Assembly (NCBI RefSeq): GCF_014696825.1
Contig: NZ_JACJQU010000015.1
Location: 1 to 64,000, forward strand
From: Anabaena sphaerica FACHB-251
Lineage (GTDB): Bacteria; Cyanobacteriota; Cyanobacteriia; Cyanobacteriales; Nostocaceae
Direction: 5' to 3'
DNA: 64,000 nucleotides
The first letter of the stretch is position 1. Every line of letters starts with the position of its first letter. Shown one piece after another: positions 54,648 through 63,632 of this stretch. The notes under the pieces were generated by a model that did no database searches, was not told the origin of the DNA, and was given only the letters and a program-made list of their open reading frames with translations. The translations under genes and the position numbers were made by a program.

Positions 54648-55955
54648 ATGCAAAGAATATCTATAGAAAATTTTGGACCAATTAAAAAATTTGAAGCTGA
54701 TGTCACAGATGTAATGCTGTTAATTGGTCCCCAAGCAAGTGGTAAAAGTACAATTAGCAAGACAATTTTTATATTTAAATCTCTTAAAGATGCAATATTT
54801 AATTATATAAGATATGCAGATAATCTGATGTATTTTGTGTCAAGCAGTCATAGATATAATACCTTATTAAGGTTTATAGAATCTAATTTTTTCGATTATT
54901 TTGGACTAAAACCAGATTGTGCAGAATTTAGAATTACATATCAATATTCAAGTGAAAAAAAAATAACAATTTATAAATCCGAAGATCATTTAGATATAGA
55001 ATTAAGCTTGATCTTAGAGAATGAATTAAATTTGCTAATTACAGAAATTTCAAATTACCAAATAATCTCTAAAGAACAATATGATCTATTTAAATCATTA
55101 GAAGAATTACGAGAACTAGAATCAAACATAAGATTCAGATTTAAACTTTTCAAATCACGCATTGATCAAATATTTGAAGAAACACATTCTTCTGTATTTA
55201 TTCCTGCGGGTAGAAGTTTGATGTCTACATTAACAGATCAACTTCAAGAAATAAAAAATCCAGATACATTAGACTATTTTACCAAATCTTTTGTAGAGAG
55301 AATTAATTTATTAAAAACTTACTTTACCGATGATTTAAACACTCTCATTCAAAATAAAGATATTGCTTCAGATATAGGTATTGATTTATCAAAACTATTA
55401 AAAAAAATCCTCAAAGGTGAATATAGATTTAATGCTGATCTTGATAAAGAAAGAATTTATTTTAAAAATAACAAATATGTCAAACTACAGTATGCTTCTT
55501 CAGGACAACAAGAATCTGTTTGGATTTTATTGCTGATATTTAGATATATTTTAGATAAAACGAGTGTATTTATGGTTTTTGAAGAACCAGAAGCACACCT
55601 TTATCCTGAAACCCAAAGTGATATTGTAGAACTGATCGGGTTATTAGCGAATGTTTATAATAATCAAATAATTATAACTACCCATAGTCCTTATATTTTA
55701 TCGGCTTTCAATAATCTTTTATATGCTTATCAAGTAGGTAAAAATAAAGTAGGTGATGAAAGAGAAGCAGTAGAAAGTATTGTTAATAGTAAAAGTTGGA
55801 TTGATCCTGATCGTATTTCAGCTTATTTTATTTCTGAAAATGGCTATGAATCAATTATTGATGAAGAACTAAAATTAATTCAAGCGGAAAAAATAGATAG
55901 CGCATCCAGTATAATTAACGACAAGTTTAATGATTTGTTCAACCTGGATGACTAA
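54648..55955 (+). CDS. AAA ATPase (AAA_15/OLD-like) of a two-gene unit
   Basis: 435 residues from ATG 54648; TTG at 54609 is rejected because the likely promoter overlaps it. The ABC/SMC-type ATPase parts are complete: Walker A IGPQASGKSTISK (about 27-37), signature YASSGQQES (282-290), Walker B FMVFEEPEAHLYPE (308-321) and switch His in ITTHSPYIL (344-351). The middle 190 residues are helical, as in OLD-like ATPases. No TOPRIM follows within the protein. The sequence is very AT-rich with Lys/Asn/Ile bias compared with its neighbours, suggesting transfer. The next gene begins 2 bp after the stop. Confidence 0.88.
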   Translation: MQRISIENFGPIKKFEADVTDVMLLIGPQASGKSTISKTIFIFKSLKDAIFNYIRYADNLMYFVSSSHRYNTLLRFIESNFFDYFGLKPDCAEFRITYQYSSEKKITIYKSEDHLDIELSLILENELNLLITEISNYQIISKEQYDLFKSLEELRELESNIRFRFKLFKSRIDQIFEETHSSVFIPAGRSLMSTLTDQLQEIKNPDTLDYFTKSFVERINLLKTYFTDDLNTLIQNKDIASDIGIDLSKLLKKILKGEYRFNADLDKERIYFKNNKYVKLQYASSGQQESVWILLLIFRYILDKTSVFMVFEEPEAHLYPETQSDIVELIGLLANVYNNQIIITTHSPYILSAFNNLLYAYQVGKNKVGDEREAVESIVNSKSWIDPDRISAYFISENGYESIIDEELKLIQAEKIDSASSIINDKFNDLFNLDD

Positions 55956-55957
55956 CT

Positions 55958-56416
55958 ATGTGTAACGATTTCTTTAGAAATAATGAATGTAAGGAATTTT
56001 GTGATAGCAGAAAAACCATAGTTGTTAAAGATTCAGGAAATAAACAAGAGTATAGAGTTACTAACGAAAACGGTAAAGAGATTTGTAAAATTAAAGTAGA
56101 TGGTTGTTTAATTAAAGATGGTGAAAGATGTGATTATCTAATTTTATCCTGTGAAGGTAAATCAGCATTTTTTGTTGAGTTAAAAGGACATAAGTTAGAA
56201 AAATCGCTTAACCAAATAGATTCATCTATAACTAAACTGATAAGTGAAATGCAAGAATTCAAAATTTATGCACGTATTGTATTAAATAGAACTCCAAGTC
56301 CTGATATTAATAGTTCTGTAGAAATTAAACTCAGGAAACGTCTTAAACAACAAAATGGTAAAGATAGTGGTGATTTAATCAAGTATAAAAGTGGTAAATT
56401 AGAAGAAAGTATTTGA
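55958..56416 (+). CDS. Small protein with PD-(D/E)XK-like motif, partner of the AAA ATPase
   Basis: 152 residues from ATG 55958. The block CDYLILSCEGKSAFFVELKG gives Asp59, Glu74 and Lys76, the spacing of PD-(D/E)XK nucleases, on a predicted beta-hairpin. Upstream there is a cysteine-rich start (CNDFF...ECKEFCDS) that could hold a metal. The C-terminal half is helical and basic. I recognise no named family. Two bases separate it from the ATPase, so both must be co-transcribed. The pair looks like an ATPase-nuclease conflict module in the manner of PARIS, Septu or Gabija, but belongs to none of them by sequence features visible here. Confidence 0.6.
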   Translation: MCNDFFRNNECKEFCDSRKTIVVKDSGNKQEYRVTNENGKEICKIKVDGCLIKDGERCDYLILSCEGKSAFFVELKGHKLEKSLNQIDSSITKLISEMQEFKIYARIVLNRTPSPDINSSVEIKLRKRLKQQNGKDSGDLIKYKSGKLEESI

Positions 56417-56477
56417 AGAGAATACCAACTGCTACTCCCAAAAATATAAATAATTGAGTGGTATCAGTAATTCTATT

Positions 56478-57188
56478 TTACCTTACCGCTAATTCAGGAA
56501 AAGAATTTATTTGTAATTGAGCGCGAATTTCACTAATGGGAACATTCCAAAACTGATCCCATTTTTTGGATATCAATTTAACAGGAGTATGAGAACCTAG
56601 AGAGTAACCACGGGATATTTCCATCATTAAAGGCTGGAATTTATTAGGTTGATAAAGACTAATCAAAACCATGCCAAAACTTACCAGCATAATGCTAATA
56701 GGTAGAGGAGTTTGTGCTAAAACAAAAGCTTGTAAACCCAATTCACCCATAACATCAGTATCAAACCCAGCGACTACATGATAAATATCATGGGTACTTC
56801 TCCAAAGCATCTTTAAATAAGAAATATCATCAACAACAGGAACTTTTTTATAGAAGTTAGGATCAAAGCCTCTAGCTTTCATTTCCTTAGCATAAATATG
56901 ACCTAAAGTTCCTTCTGGAAGTTTGCTTAATTCATCTAAATTTATCGGTGCAGGTAGCCAACTTTCTGTAAATAAAGCGTTAATTTCAGGATCTTTTTTC
57001 AGTTCATCTACAGTTAAATGTGCTATTTCTGTTTGATCAAGTGCATCTTCAAAATCAAATACTGGATCAGTGCCATCATATTGGGTTCTTAATGCTCTTG
57101 ATGCAAGAAATTGAATATAAGCCAGAAGTCCTTTATCGTTGTTATAGGTAATAAGATTATCCATGATAATTCTGCGTTTATAAATCAT
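56478..57188 (-). CDS. Coq4-like protein
   Basis: 236 residues from ATG 57188; ATG 57164 is an alternative start. It matches the Coq4 family: RSTHDIYHVVAGFDTDVMGE contains the HDxxH...E zinc-ligand motif, and VVDDISYLKMLWRS precedes it. Eukaryotic and proteobacterial Coq4 supports ubiquinone synthesis. Cyanobacteria make plastoquinone, so another role in prenylquinone or related lipid handling is likely, as in other cyanobacteria with Coq4 homologues. No quinone genes are adjacent. Confidence 0.88.
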   Translation of the reverse strand: MIYKRRIIMDNLITYNNDKGLLAYIQFLASRALRTQYDGTDPVFDFEDALDQTEIAHLTVDELKKDPEINALFTESWLPAPINLDELSKLPEGTLGHIYAKEMKARGFDPNFYKKVPVVDDISYLKMLWRSTHDIYHVVAGFDTDVMGELGLQAFVLAQTPLPISIMLVSFGMVLISLYQPNKFQPLMMEISRGYSLGSHTPVKLISKKWDQFWNVPISEIRAQLQINSFPELAVR

Positions 57189-57296
57189 GAAAATATACTC
57201 TTATTATTGGAGAGATGAGAAGTATTTTTCCTGTATCAAAAGGGAGATGTATTTATACAATTAATTTTACTTTTGGTAGACATAAACAAGAGAAAA

Positions 57297-57313
57297 GCGG
57301 GCAAAATACCCGC
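57297..57313 (-). terminator. Hairpin after the thiO-thiG gene
   Basis: On the minus strand GCGGG and CCCGC pair around a TATTTTG loop, followed by TTTTCTCTTG. It lies 20 bp past the stop of the fusion gene. Confidence 0.5.
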
Positions 57314-57332
57314 CTCACAAAATTAGTGAAAA

Positions 57333-59336
57333 TTAGCCCATAATTGTTCCAGTTAAAGGAGAACTAGCACTAGCGTAATTCTTCATTGGCATTCTTCCTG
57401 CTAAATAAGCCATGCGTCCCGCTACAGTTGCCAAATTCATCGCATAAGCCATTGCTGGGGCATTTTCAGCCAGTGCGATCGCACTATTAATTAACAACGC
57501 ATCCGCACCTAATTCCATCGCTTGTGCAGCTTCCGAAGGCGCACCAATACCCGCATCTACCACCACAGGCACTTTGGCATTTTCAATAATAATCTGAATA
57601 TTGGCAGTAGTTTTCAACCCTTGTCCTGAACCAATAGGCGATGCTAAAGGCATCACTGTTGCACAACCAACCTCTTCTAACCGCTTGGCTAACATCGGGT
57701 CTGCATTAATATAAGGCAATACAGCAAAACCTTCTTTTACCAACTGTTCCGCAGCTTGCAAAGTGCCAATGGGATCGGGAAGTAAATATTTAGTATCAGG
57801 TATCACTTCTAACTTGACAAAATTATTATCTTCCTGTCCTAATAACTTCGCCATTTCCCTTCCCAACCGTGCCACCCGAATTGCTTCTTCCGCCGTTTGA
57901 CAGCCAGCAGTATTAGGCAACATCCAAATTTTACCCCAATCTAACGCTTCTGCTAAACCTTCATGTCCAGGTGCATTAGTTTGTACCCGTCGCACAGCTA
58001 CCGTCACAATTTGACAACCACTAGCAACAACGCTTTTTTGCATTTCCTCAATACTGCGATACTTCCCAGTACCCGTCATCAAGCGAGATTGAAAGGTTTT
58101 ACCAGCAATAATTAATCCTGAATCTTGTAGTTTCAGTTCCGCAGGTTGTAGATATACATTTTTACTATGTCCGTTAGTGAAATTAGCAGGATGAGTCAGC
58201 ATGGATGTTGTTGTAGATGACTGGTGTTGAAAACGCGAATAATGAAAATTAGTTAGAAGGGGATCGGTTTTTTGTGACAGAATCAAATCAGCAATTAACA
58301 CGGCTGTGACTGGTGCAAGCAAAATTCCATTGCGATAATGACCAGTAGCTAAAGTTAAATTTTTACAATGACTATCGCCTAAAATCGGTAATTCATCGGA
58401 GGTAGCAGGACGAAAACCCCACCACATTTCTTGAATGGGATAATCTGCTAATTGGGGATAAAGACGAGTTGCAGCTTCTAGTAAACTTTGAATTCCTGCT
58501 GGTGTGTTATCGGGAGTAAAACCCACATCTTCACTGGTTGCCCCTAGAATAATATCGCGATTACGCCGGGGGACAATGTAAATATTTTCACCAAATAACA
58601 CCCGCGTTAAAGGTAACTCTGTCACAAAGTCTGGTACTCGCAACCGCAACATTTGTCCTTTGCGGGGACGCACTGGTAAAGGTAATAATTGATTTGCCCA
58701 AGCTCCAGCAGCTAAAAGATAATGGTCAGACCGAAGCAAGCCCATGTTAGTTTGGACACCTATAACTTGTCCTTGCTGTTGAGCGATCGCTTCTACTGTC
58801 ACCCCATCCTTGAATTCCACACCCAAAGACACAGCAGCATTCCGTAAAACTTGGACTAAAGCACGGTTATCAACTTGGCCATCTTCAGGATACCACCAGC
58901 CCCCTACTACATCAGATCCCAAACCTGGCTGATATTCGTTAATGGCTACTTTATCTAACCAAAAGCTTGGAGACTGGGAAATTGATATTTCTCCTCTGCC
59001 CCCCTGCTCCCCTGCTCCCCTGCTCCTCTGCTCCCCTACTTTTTCATATACTGGTGCGAGGATGCCGCAAGGCCAATAACCGGTATTTAAACCTGTTAAT
59101 TCTTCTAATTTGCTGATCCAGTCGGGATATAAAGCACGCGATCGCCAACACAAAGACAGCATCGCTGCATTGGCGATATTTTCCGCATCAGGCGCTAACA
59201 TTCCTGCGGCCGCGTGGCTGGCTGCGGCTGTAAAATCACGGCAAACTATAGTAGCATTTGCACCGCGCAACTTCAGTTCCACAGCGCAAGCCAACCCGAT
59301 AATGCCACCACCGATAATCAAAACGTCGCTAGTCAT
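57333..59336 (-). CDS. thiO: ThiO-ThiG fusion: glycine oxidase and thiazole synthase
   Basis: 667 residues from ATG 59336. The N-terminal FAD half is ThiO ([19 protein letters not shown], ...[14 protein letters not shown]...) making dehydroglycine. From about residue 395 ThiG begins ([20 protein letters not shown]), with the Schiff-base Lys region ([18 protein letters not shown]) and [20 protein letters not shown] for thiazole phosphate. Fusion of the two is usual in cyanobacteria and channels the imine for thiamin synthesis. An in-frame insertion of about 20 residues rich in Gly, Arg and Gln ([17 protein letters not shown], about 100-116) is encoded by an octamer repeat at 58991-59040. Confidence 0.95.
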   Translation of the reverse strand: MTSDVLIIGGGIIGLACAVELKLRGANATIVCRDFTAAASHAAAGMLAPDAENIANAAMLSLCWRSRALYPDWISKLEELTGLNTGYWPCGILAPVYEKVGEQRSRGAGEQGGRGEISISQSPSFWLDKVAINEYQPGLGSDVVGGWWYPEDGQVDNRALVQVLRNAAVSLGVEFKDGVTVEAIAQQQGQVIGVQTNMGLLRSDHYLLAAGAWANQLLPLPVRPRKGQMLRLRVPDFVTELPLTRVLFGENIYIVPRRNRDIILGATSEDVGFTPDNTPAGIQSLLEAATRLYPQLADYPIQEMWWGFRPATSDELPILGDSHCKNLTLATGHYRNGILLAPVTAVLIADLILSQKTDPLLTNFHYSRFQHQSSTTTSMLTHPANFTNGHSKNVYLQPAELKLQDSGLIIAGKTFQSRLMTGTGKYRSIEEMQKSVVASGCQIVTVAVRRVQTNAPGHEGLAEALDWGKIWMLPNTAGCQTAEEAIRVARLGREMAKLLGQEDNNFVKLEVIPDTKYLLPDPIGTLQAAEQLVKEGFAVLPYINADPMLAKRLEEVGCATVMPLASPIGSGQGLKTTANIQIIIENAKVPVVVDAGIGAPSEAAQAMELGADALLINSAIALAENAPAMAYAMNLATVAGRMAYLAGRMPMKNYASASSPLTGTIMG
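58991..59040. repeat. CCCCTGCT octamer repeat inside thiO-thiG
   Basis: About five near-copies of an 8-base unit lie inside the coding sequence. The tract keeps the frame open and encodes the Arg/Gly/Gln-rich insertion in the ThiO half. The same kind of tract is otherwise intergenic. Confidence 0.85.
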
Positions 59337-59389
59337 CAGTCAATAGCCAATAGTCATTAGTAAATAACTAATAACCTATCAGGACTGTT

Positions 59390-59505
59390 AATTGGTAATG
59401 GGTAATGGGTAATGGAATGGGTAATGGGTAATTAGGTTATTCATATTCCCATTCCCCAGTCACCAGTCCCCAGTCACCAGTCCCCAGTCCCCAGTCACCA
59501 GTCCC
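59390..59505. repeat. GGTAATG and CCCCAGT/CACCAGT STRR tracts
   Basis: GGTAATG units (about 59394-59432) are followed by seven CCCCAGT/CACCAGT heptads (59454-59502). The second tract touches the stop of the following gene (59506-59508). Confidence 0.9.
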
Positions 59506-59961
59506 TTACCACAAAGCGCGAATAGGTTCTTTGTCTTGATTAATATCACCTGAACTTGAGCTAGTATCTGTTGTGGAAGTAGAAGTATCAGTAGTATTTG
59601 AGCCTTGTGTACTATCAGTAGTTCCTGTTGACTCAGTAGTAGCATTACTTTGAGCTACACTGGTGCGGCGAGTATCATCAGCAAAGTCATTCCTGTTGGT
59701 AGTTTGAGAATTATTTCTGGTAGAAGTTTCAGAATTATTTCTGGTAGAAGTTTCAGAATTATTTCTGGTAGCAGCTTCAGCATCATCCCTAGTAGCAGTG
59801 CTATTAACATTAATATTAGCTGGGAGGACGCTTGAAGCTCGCCTTCCTGGGGGGACGTTGGCGGTTTGTTGTCCACCCATAGGAAAGTTAATACCAAGCA
59901 ACGTACCCAGCAAAATTGCCACGCCTCCAGCCATCAAAATTAAGGGTGTCCATCTACCCAT
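59506..59961 (-). CDS. Membrane-anchored Ser/Thr/Asn-rich protein
   Basis: 151 residues from ATG 59961. One N-terminal membrane segment (PLILMAGGVAILLGTLLGIN) anchors it. The rest is disordered and low-complexity, with RNNSETSTRNNSET-type repeats at about 65-100 and Thr/Ser/Asp-rich stretches, ending DKEPIRALW. Such short anchored, disordered proteins are common next to electron-carrier genes in cyanobacteria but have no known role. It lies 16 bp from the ferredoxin gene on the same strand, so the two are probably co-transcribed. Confidence 0.7.
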   Translation of the reverse strand: MGRWTPLILMAGGVAILLGTLLGINFPMGGQQTANVPPGRRASSVLPANINVNSTATRDDAEAATRNNSETSTRNNSETSTRNNSQTTNRNDFADDTRRTSVAQSNATTESTGTTDSTQGSNTTDTSTSTTDTSSSSGDINQDKEPIRALW

Positions 59962-59977
59962 CTTGTTTCTCTCCTTT

Positions 59978-60316
59978 TTAACCTTCTGGTGTCCAAACTA
60001 ATTGAGACCCTTGACCCCAAAATCCATCAAATTTTGTTACTTTCACATCACCTAAAACCTGAGTTTGACAAGCTAAACGCAAGTCAGATGCAGGAGAATG
60101 GGGAGGAAGTGAACGCCGCATTTGATCACGCCAATTCACTGCGGACACTTCGCCTTCTACCTTAACCGCACAAGTACCACAACTGCCAAGACCTCGACAA
60201 TTTATTACCTTAGAACCACCGTTGTGGAGGTCTACACCATTTTTTAGCAGCACTTTCCTTAAATTGGCTTGGCTTTCACACTCAATTAATTTACCTTGAG
60301 CTAGAACCTTGGGCAT
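59978..60316 (-). CDS. 2Fe-2S ferredoxin
   Basis: 112 residues from ATG 60316. The cluster ligands are visible: three cysteines in NCRGLGSCGTCAV and a fourth in LRLACQTQVLGDV, the plant-type/adrenodoxin-like CxxxxxCxxC...C spacing. It is a soluble electron carrier. The partner is unknown; it lies between a membrane-anchored protein and citramalate synthase and is followed by an inserted repeat. The sequence lacks the usual photosynthetic ferredoxin features and is more like the chloroplast ferredoxin-like, low-potential type. Confidence 0.9.
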   Translation of the reverse strand: MPKVLAQGKLIECESQANLRKVLLKNGVDLHNGGSKVINCRGLGSCGTCAVKVEGEVSAVNWRDQMRRSLPPHSPASDLRLACQTQVLGDVKVTKFDGFWGQGSQLVWTPEG

Positions 60317-60353
60317 ATTTAAATTACCAAACTAAATTACAGCAGGGAACAGG

Positions 60354-60468
60354 AAAAAGGCAAAAGGCAAAAGGCAAAAGGCAAAAGGCAGAAAGTAATA
60401 TATTATTCCCCCCATCTCACCCCTGTCACCTGTCATCTGTCATCTGTCACCTGTCACCTGTCACCTCA
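60354..60468. repeat. AAAAGGC and CTGTCAC STRR tracts
   Basis: Five AAAAGGC units (60354-60390) and six CTGTCAC/CTGTCAT units (60423-60468) fill the space between the divergent ferredoxin and cimA genes, so the promoters lie in or beside repeats. Confidence 0.88.
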
Positions 60469-60479
60469 CTCCTGAACTT

Positions 60480-62099
60480 ATGACCACAACTCCTTCTCCT
60501 CAACTTTGGCTCTATGACACTACTCTCCGCGATGGAACTCAACGGGAAGGACTATCAGTGTCTATAGAAGATAAATTACGCATTGCTCATAGACTCGATC
60601 AACTAGGGATACCCTTCATTGAAGGCGGTTGGCCAGGAGCGAATCCTAAAGATGTGCAGTTTTTCTGGCAACTCCAAGAAAATCCCCTCAAACAAGCCGA
60701 AATAGTACCCTTCTGCTCCACTCGTCGTCCCCACACCAAAGCCGTAGATGAACCCATGCTACAAGCGATTTTGGCAGCAGGTACGCGCTGGGTAACAATT
60801 TTCGGTAAATCTTGGGATCTGCACGTGATTGAAGGACTCAAAACCAGTCTAGATGAAAATTTAGCCATGATCCGCGACACCATTGAGTATTTACGTTCTC
60901 AAGGAAGGCGTGTGATTTATGATGCTGAACATTGGTTTGATGGCTATAAGCAAAATCCTGATTATGCTTTACAGACAATAAAAGCAGCAGCAACAGCAGG
61001 GGCTGAATGGTTGGTTCTATGTGATACAAATGGCGGAACTTTACCTCATGAAATTACGCAAATTGTTAAAGATGTTGTGCAGGTAACTGGGGACTTATCA
61101 CCAATTTCCCAAATAGGAATACATACTCATAATGATTCAGAAATGGCGGTTGCTAATGCTCTAGCAGCAGTCATGGCAGGGGCAAAGATGGTACAAGGTA
61201 CTATAAATGGTTATGGTGAACGCTGCGGTAATGCTAACCTGTGTTCTCTGATTCCTAATTTACAGTTAAAGCTAGGTTATAGCTGTATCGCTGAACACCA
61301 GCTAAATCAAATTACAGAAACCAGTCGCTTTGTCAGCGAAGTTGTCAATCTCGCACCTGATGAACACGCTCCTTTTGTCGGACGTTCGGCTTTTGCTCAC
61401 AAAGGTGGGATTCATGTCTCTGCGGTCGAACGCAACCCATTGACTTATGAACATATTCAGCCGGAACAAGTAGGAAACCGTCGTCGCATTGTCATTTCTG
61501 AACAGTCTGGTTTAAGTAATGTTTTAGCTAAAGCCCGGACTTTGGGAATGGAATTAGATAAACATGATCCCCAAACTAAACACATTCTCCAACGGATGAA
61601 AGAATTGGAAAGTGAAGGTTATCAATTTGAAGCCGCAGAAGCTAGTTTTGCACTGTTGATGTATGAAGCTTTGGGACTGAGACAACAGTTTTTTGAAGTT
61701 AAAGGTTTTCAAGTACATTGTGATTTAGTGGAGGTGAAAGAAACTACTAATTCTTTAGCTACAGTGAAAGTAGGTGTAAATGGTAAAAATATTCTCGAAG
61801 CAGCAGAAGGTAATGGTCCGGTAGCAGCTTTAGATGCTGCTTTGCGTAAAGCTTTAGTGAACTTTTATCCGCAAATTGCTGACTTTGAGTTGACAGATTA
61901 TAAAGTCAGAATTCTCAACGGTAATACAGGCACATCGGCAAAAACACGCGCTTTGGTAGAATCGGGAAATGGTAAACAACGTTGGACAACTGTAGGAGTT
62001 TCTACAAATATTTTGGAAGCTTCTTATCAGGCTGTAGTTGCAGGTTTGGAATATGGTTTGTTGTTATATTTTCAAGCTGAAAAGGCTGTGAAGGTTTAG
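60480..62099 (+). CDS. cimA: (R)-Citramalate synthase
   Basis: 539 residues from ATG 60480. The alpha-isopropylmalate/homocitrate synthase-type fold is shown by LYDTTLRDGTQREGLSVSIE (catalytic Asp, Arg), the metal-binding HTHND in IGIHTHNDSEMAVANA, and NGYGERCGNANLCSLIPNL. The C-terminal LeuA-type dimer/allosteric domain starts near residue 400. It condenses pyruvate and acetyl-CoA to citramalate, feeding isoleucine synthesis. Length and the EGGWPGANPKD block match the cyanobacterial CimA group rather than LeuA. It is followed by a hairpin. Confidence 0.93.
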   Translation: MTTTPSPQLWLYDTTLRDGTQREGLSVSIEDKLRIAHRLDQLGIPFIEGGWPGANPKDVQFFWQLQENPLKQAEIVPFCSTRRPHTKAVDEPMLQAILAAGTRWVTIFGKSWDLHVIEGLKTSLDENLAMIRDTIEYLRSQGRRVIYDAEHWFDGYKQNPDYALQTIKAAATAGAEWLVLCDTNGGTLPHEITQIVKDVVQVTGDLSPISQIGIHTHNDSEMAVANALAAVMAGAKMVQGTINGYGERCGNANLCSLIPNLQLKLGYSCIAEHQLNQITETSRFVSEVVNLAPDEHAPFVGRSAFAHKGGIHVSAVERNPLTYEHIQPEQVGNRRRIVISEQSGLSNVLAKARTLGMELDKHDPQTKHILQRMKELESEGYQFEAAEASFALLMYEALGLRQQFFEVKGFQVHCDLVEVKETTNSLATVKVGVNGKNILEAAEGNGPVAALDAALRKALVNFYPQIADFELTDYKVRILNGNTGTSAKTRALVESGNGKQRWTTVGVSTNILEASYQAVVAGLEYGLLLYFQAEKAVKV

Positions 62100-62351
62100 C
62101 CGTTTAGAGATTTTGTAGAGACGTTTTTTTAAATGTCTCTACTAAGAATTTGAATTGTCTGATTAGCGTAGCGTGGCGAAAGCCATATCAGGATTTACAG
62201 GATTTTAGTCTGTAGGTTTGATTGCGATCGCCTCAACTCACATCTTGCACCTGGAAATATAAATATCAAAACCACAACTACGTAAGAAGGAAATCAGCCA
62301 CTGAATATTTTGACAACCTACCCAAATCCAGTTATCCTGTTAAAACACAAA
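62100..62351. other. Spacer with hairpin and repeat copy
   Basis: A perfect hairpin GTAGAGAC...GTCTCTAC lies at 62115-62142. The GCGTAGCGTGGCGAAAGCCAT repeat copy follows at 62164-62188, then a CAGGATTTACAGGATT unit and a GCGATCGC. No gene is seen. Confidence 0.6.
62115..62142 (+). terminator. GTAGAGAC...GTCTCTAC hairpin after cimA
   Basis: An 8-bp perfect stem extends by GTTT/AAAT to about 12 pairs around TTTT. It lies 15 bp past the cimA stop. It is also a palindromic repeat type seen in other cyanobacteria, so a terminator function is inferred from position. Confidence 0.5.
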
Positions 62352-62984
62352 TTAAACCAACTTGAAATCATTAATATAAATCACGTCTGCAATTGATTTA
62401 GGATTGTCAATTGACAAATGCTCCTTTTGGGCAGGAAAATAAATTTTTTGGTAATCATCAATTATCTGTTCTAATGGAATGCCTTCTTGATTTCGCTGGA
62501 TTGCTCTCTCCAAAGCAGTTGCAAATGAACAATCAATCCAAATCTTAAAATCATAGAAATGTTGGAGCGATCGCTTCAGTAAAAATATCCCTTCAAGCAC
62601 AATTACATCCACATTTTCAAATTGATAATTATAGGTTTGTGATATACCTGTAATTCCTGTTAAAACGGTCGTTAAATTAATCATCCGCTGATTTTTTAAT
62701 GGTAGTATTAATTGCTGAAATAGATCATCAAAGTGAAAAGCATGATGATAAAAATGCTGGGCTAGATTTTCAGAATTAAATCGCTCACTTGGTAACTTAT
62801 GCCAAGCATCTAAATTAATTGAGACAGCATTAACATTTTGATGATTGAGAGCAGTTATTAATTTTTCAGTAATATAACCTTTACCAGAACCATCAATCCC
62901 ACTGACAGCAACTAAAAAACCTCTATCTACTGACAATTCTGATTGCTTTTGGAGGATAGAATCAGCTAAATCTTGAATATTCAT
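62352..62984 (-). CDS. Uridine-kinase-like P-loop kinase
   Basis: 210 residues from ATG 62984. The P-loop is VSGIDGSGKGYITEKL, with a DAWHKLPSERFN-type acid block at about 60-70, DVIVLEGIFLLKRSL and FKIWIDCSFATALERAIQRN, the LID/Arg region. This pattern is the uridine kinase/phosphoribulokinase family, but the substrate could be another nucleoside or sugar. Its ATG is 2 bp after the stop of the DUF1349 gene, so they are co-transcribed. Confidence 0.85.
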   Translation of the reverse strand: MNIQDLADSILQKQSELSVDRGFLVAVSGIDGSGKGYITEKLITALNHQNVNAVSINLDAWHKLPSERFNSENLAQHFYHHAFHFDDLFQQLILPLKNQRMINLTTVLTGITGISQTYNYQFENVDVIVLEGIFLLKRSLQHFYDFKIWIDCSFATALERAIQRNQEGIPLEQIIDDYQKIYFPAQKEHLSIDNPKSIADVIYINDFKLV

Positions 62985-62986
62985 GA

Positions 62987-63532
62987 TTATTTTTCACCTT
63001 TTTTTGTTAATTGATAATCCTCAAAAATTACCTCATATCCATTTCCTTGTGGTGATGCACACATTATTCCGACTTGAATATCTTGCTCGACTGGAAAATA
63101 AGCCATTCTCAAGGGAACATAGCGAGAATTTTCATCTAAATAAGCGATATGAATAGCCTCTTGACATCGCTCAACCCGTAGCTGAAAAATATCAGGAGGA
63201 TTTAACAAAGGTGTGAATGACCAATCTGAATAGTGATGAGTGACCACAGCACTCAGATTTTGTACTCCATCTACATATTCAATTCCAGTTTTAATCCAAT
63301 GTTTTTCATCAGCACGAATCATAATTCCTGCCTGATCATATAAGTCTTTGTATTTGCCTTTTATCTTGACATCAACAACAAAATCTGTACTCACTCGCTC
63401 AAAGTAGAAATGTCCACTATCACGAATAAAACCATAATGAGTTATCCGCCAAAAATCGGTTTTTGGTGCAGTTGTAACGATGATTTGCTGGTCATAGTGT
63501 GACCAATTAGCAGGTTGATTAAGCCATTCCAT
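62987..63532 (-). CDS. DUF1349 (LamG-like fold) protein
   Basis: 181 residues from ATG 63532. The DUF1349 pattern WSHYDQQIIVTTAPKTDFWR, then YDQAGIMIRADEKHWIKTGIEYVDG and WSFTPLLNPPDIFQLRVER is clear. The family has a concanavalin-like jelly-roll that binds sugars or acts as a lyase-like fold; enzymatic role is unproven. It precedes the kinase with a 2-bp gap and may act on the same sugar or nucleoside compound. Confidence 0.9.
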   Translation of the reverse strand: MEWLNQPANWSHYDQQIIVTTAPKTDFWRITHYGFIRDSGHFYFERVSTDFVVDVKIKGKYKDLYDQAGIMIRADEKHWIKTGIEYVDGVQNLSAVVTHHYSDWSFTPLLNPPDIFQLRVERCQEAIHIAYLDENSRYVPLRMAYFPVEQDIQVGIMCASPQGNGYEVIFEDYQLTKKGEK

Positions 63533-63632
63533 AGTTTTTGCTATTTTAGATGTAAGGGAATAATTTGTGTAATTTTACCGTGAGTAGATGAGTTTAAAAA
63601 AATATAACGATTGTTCAAACTGCTCTAAGGCA

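Noticed and set aside
59337-59505. Possible TPP riboswitch before thiO-thiG
   Set aside because: The conserved CTGAGA and ACCTGA elements are absent. The upstream region is mostly STRR.
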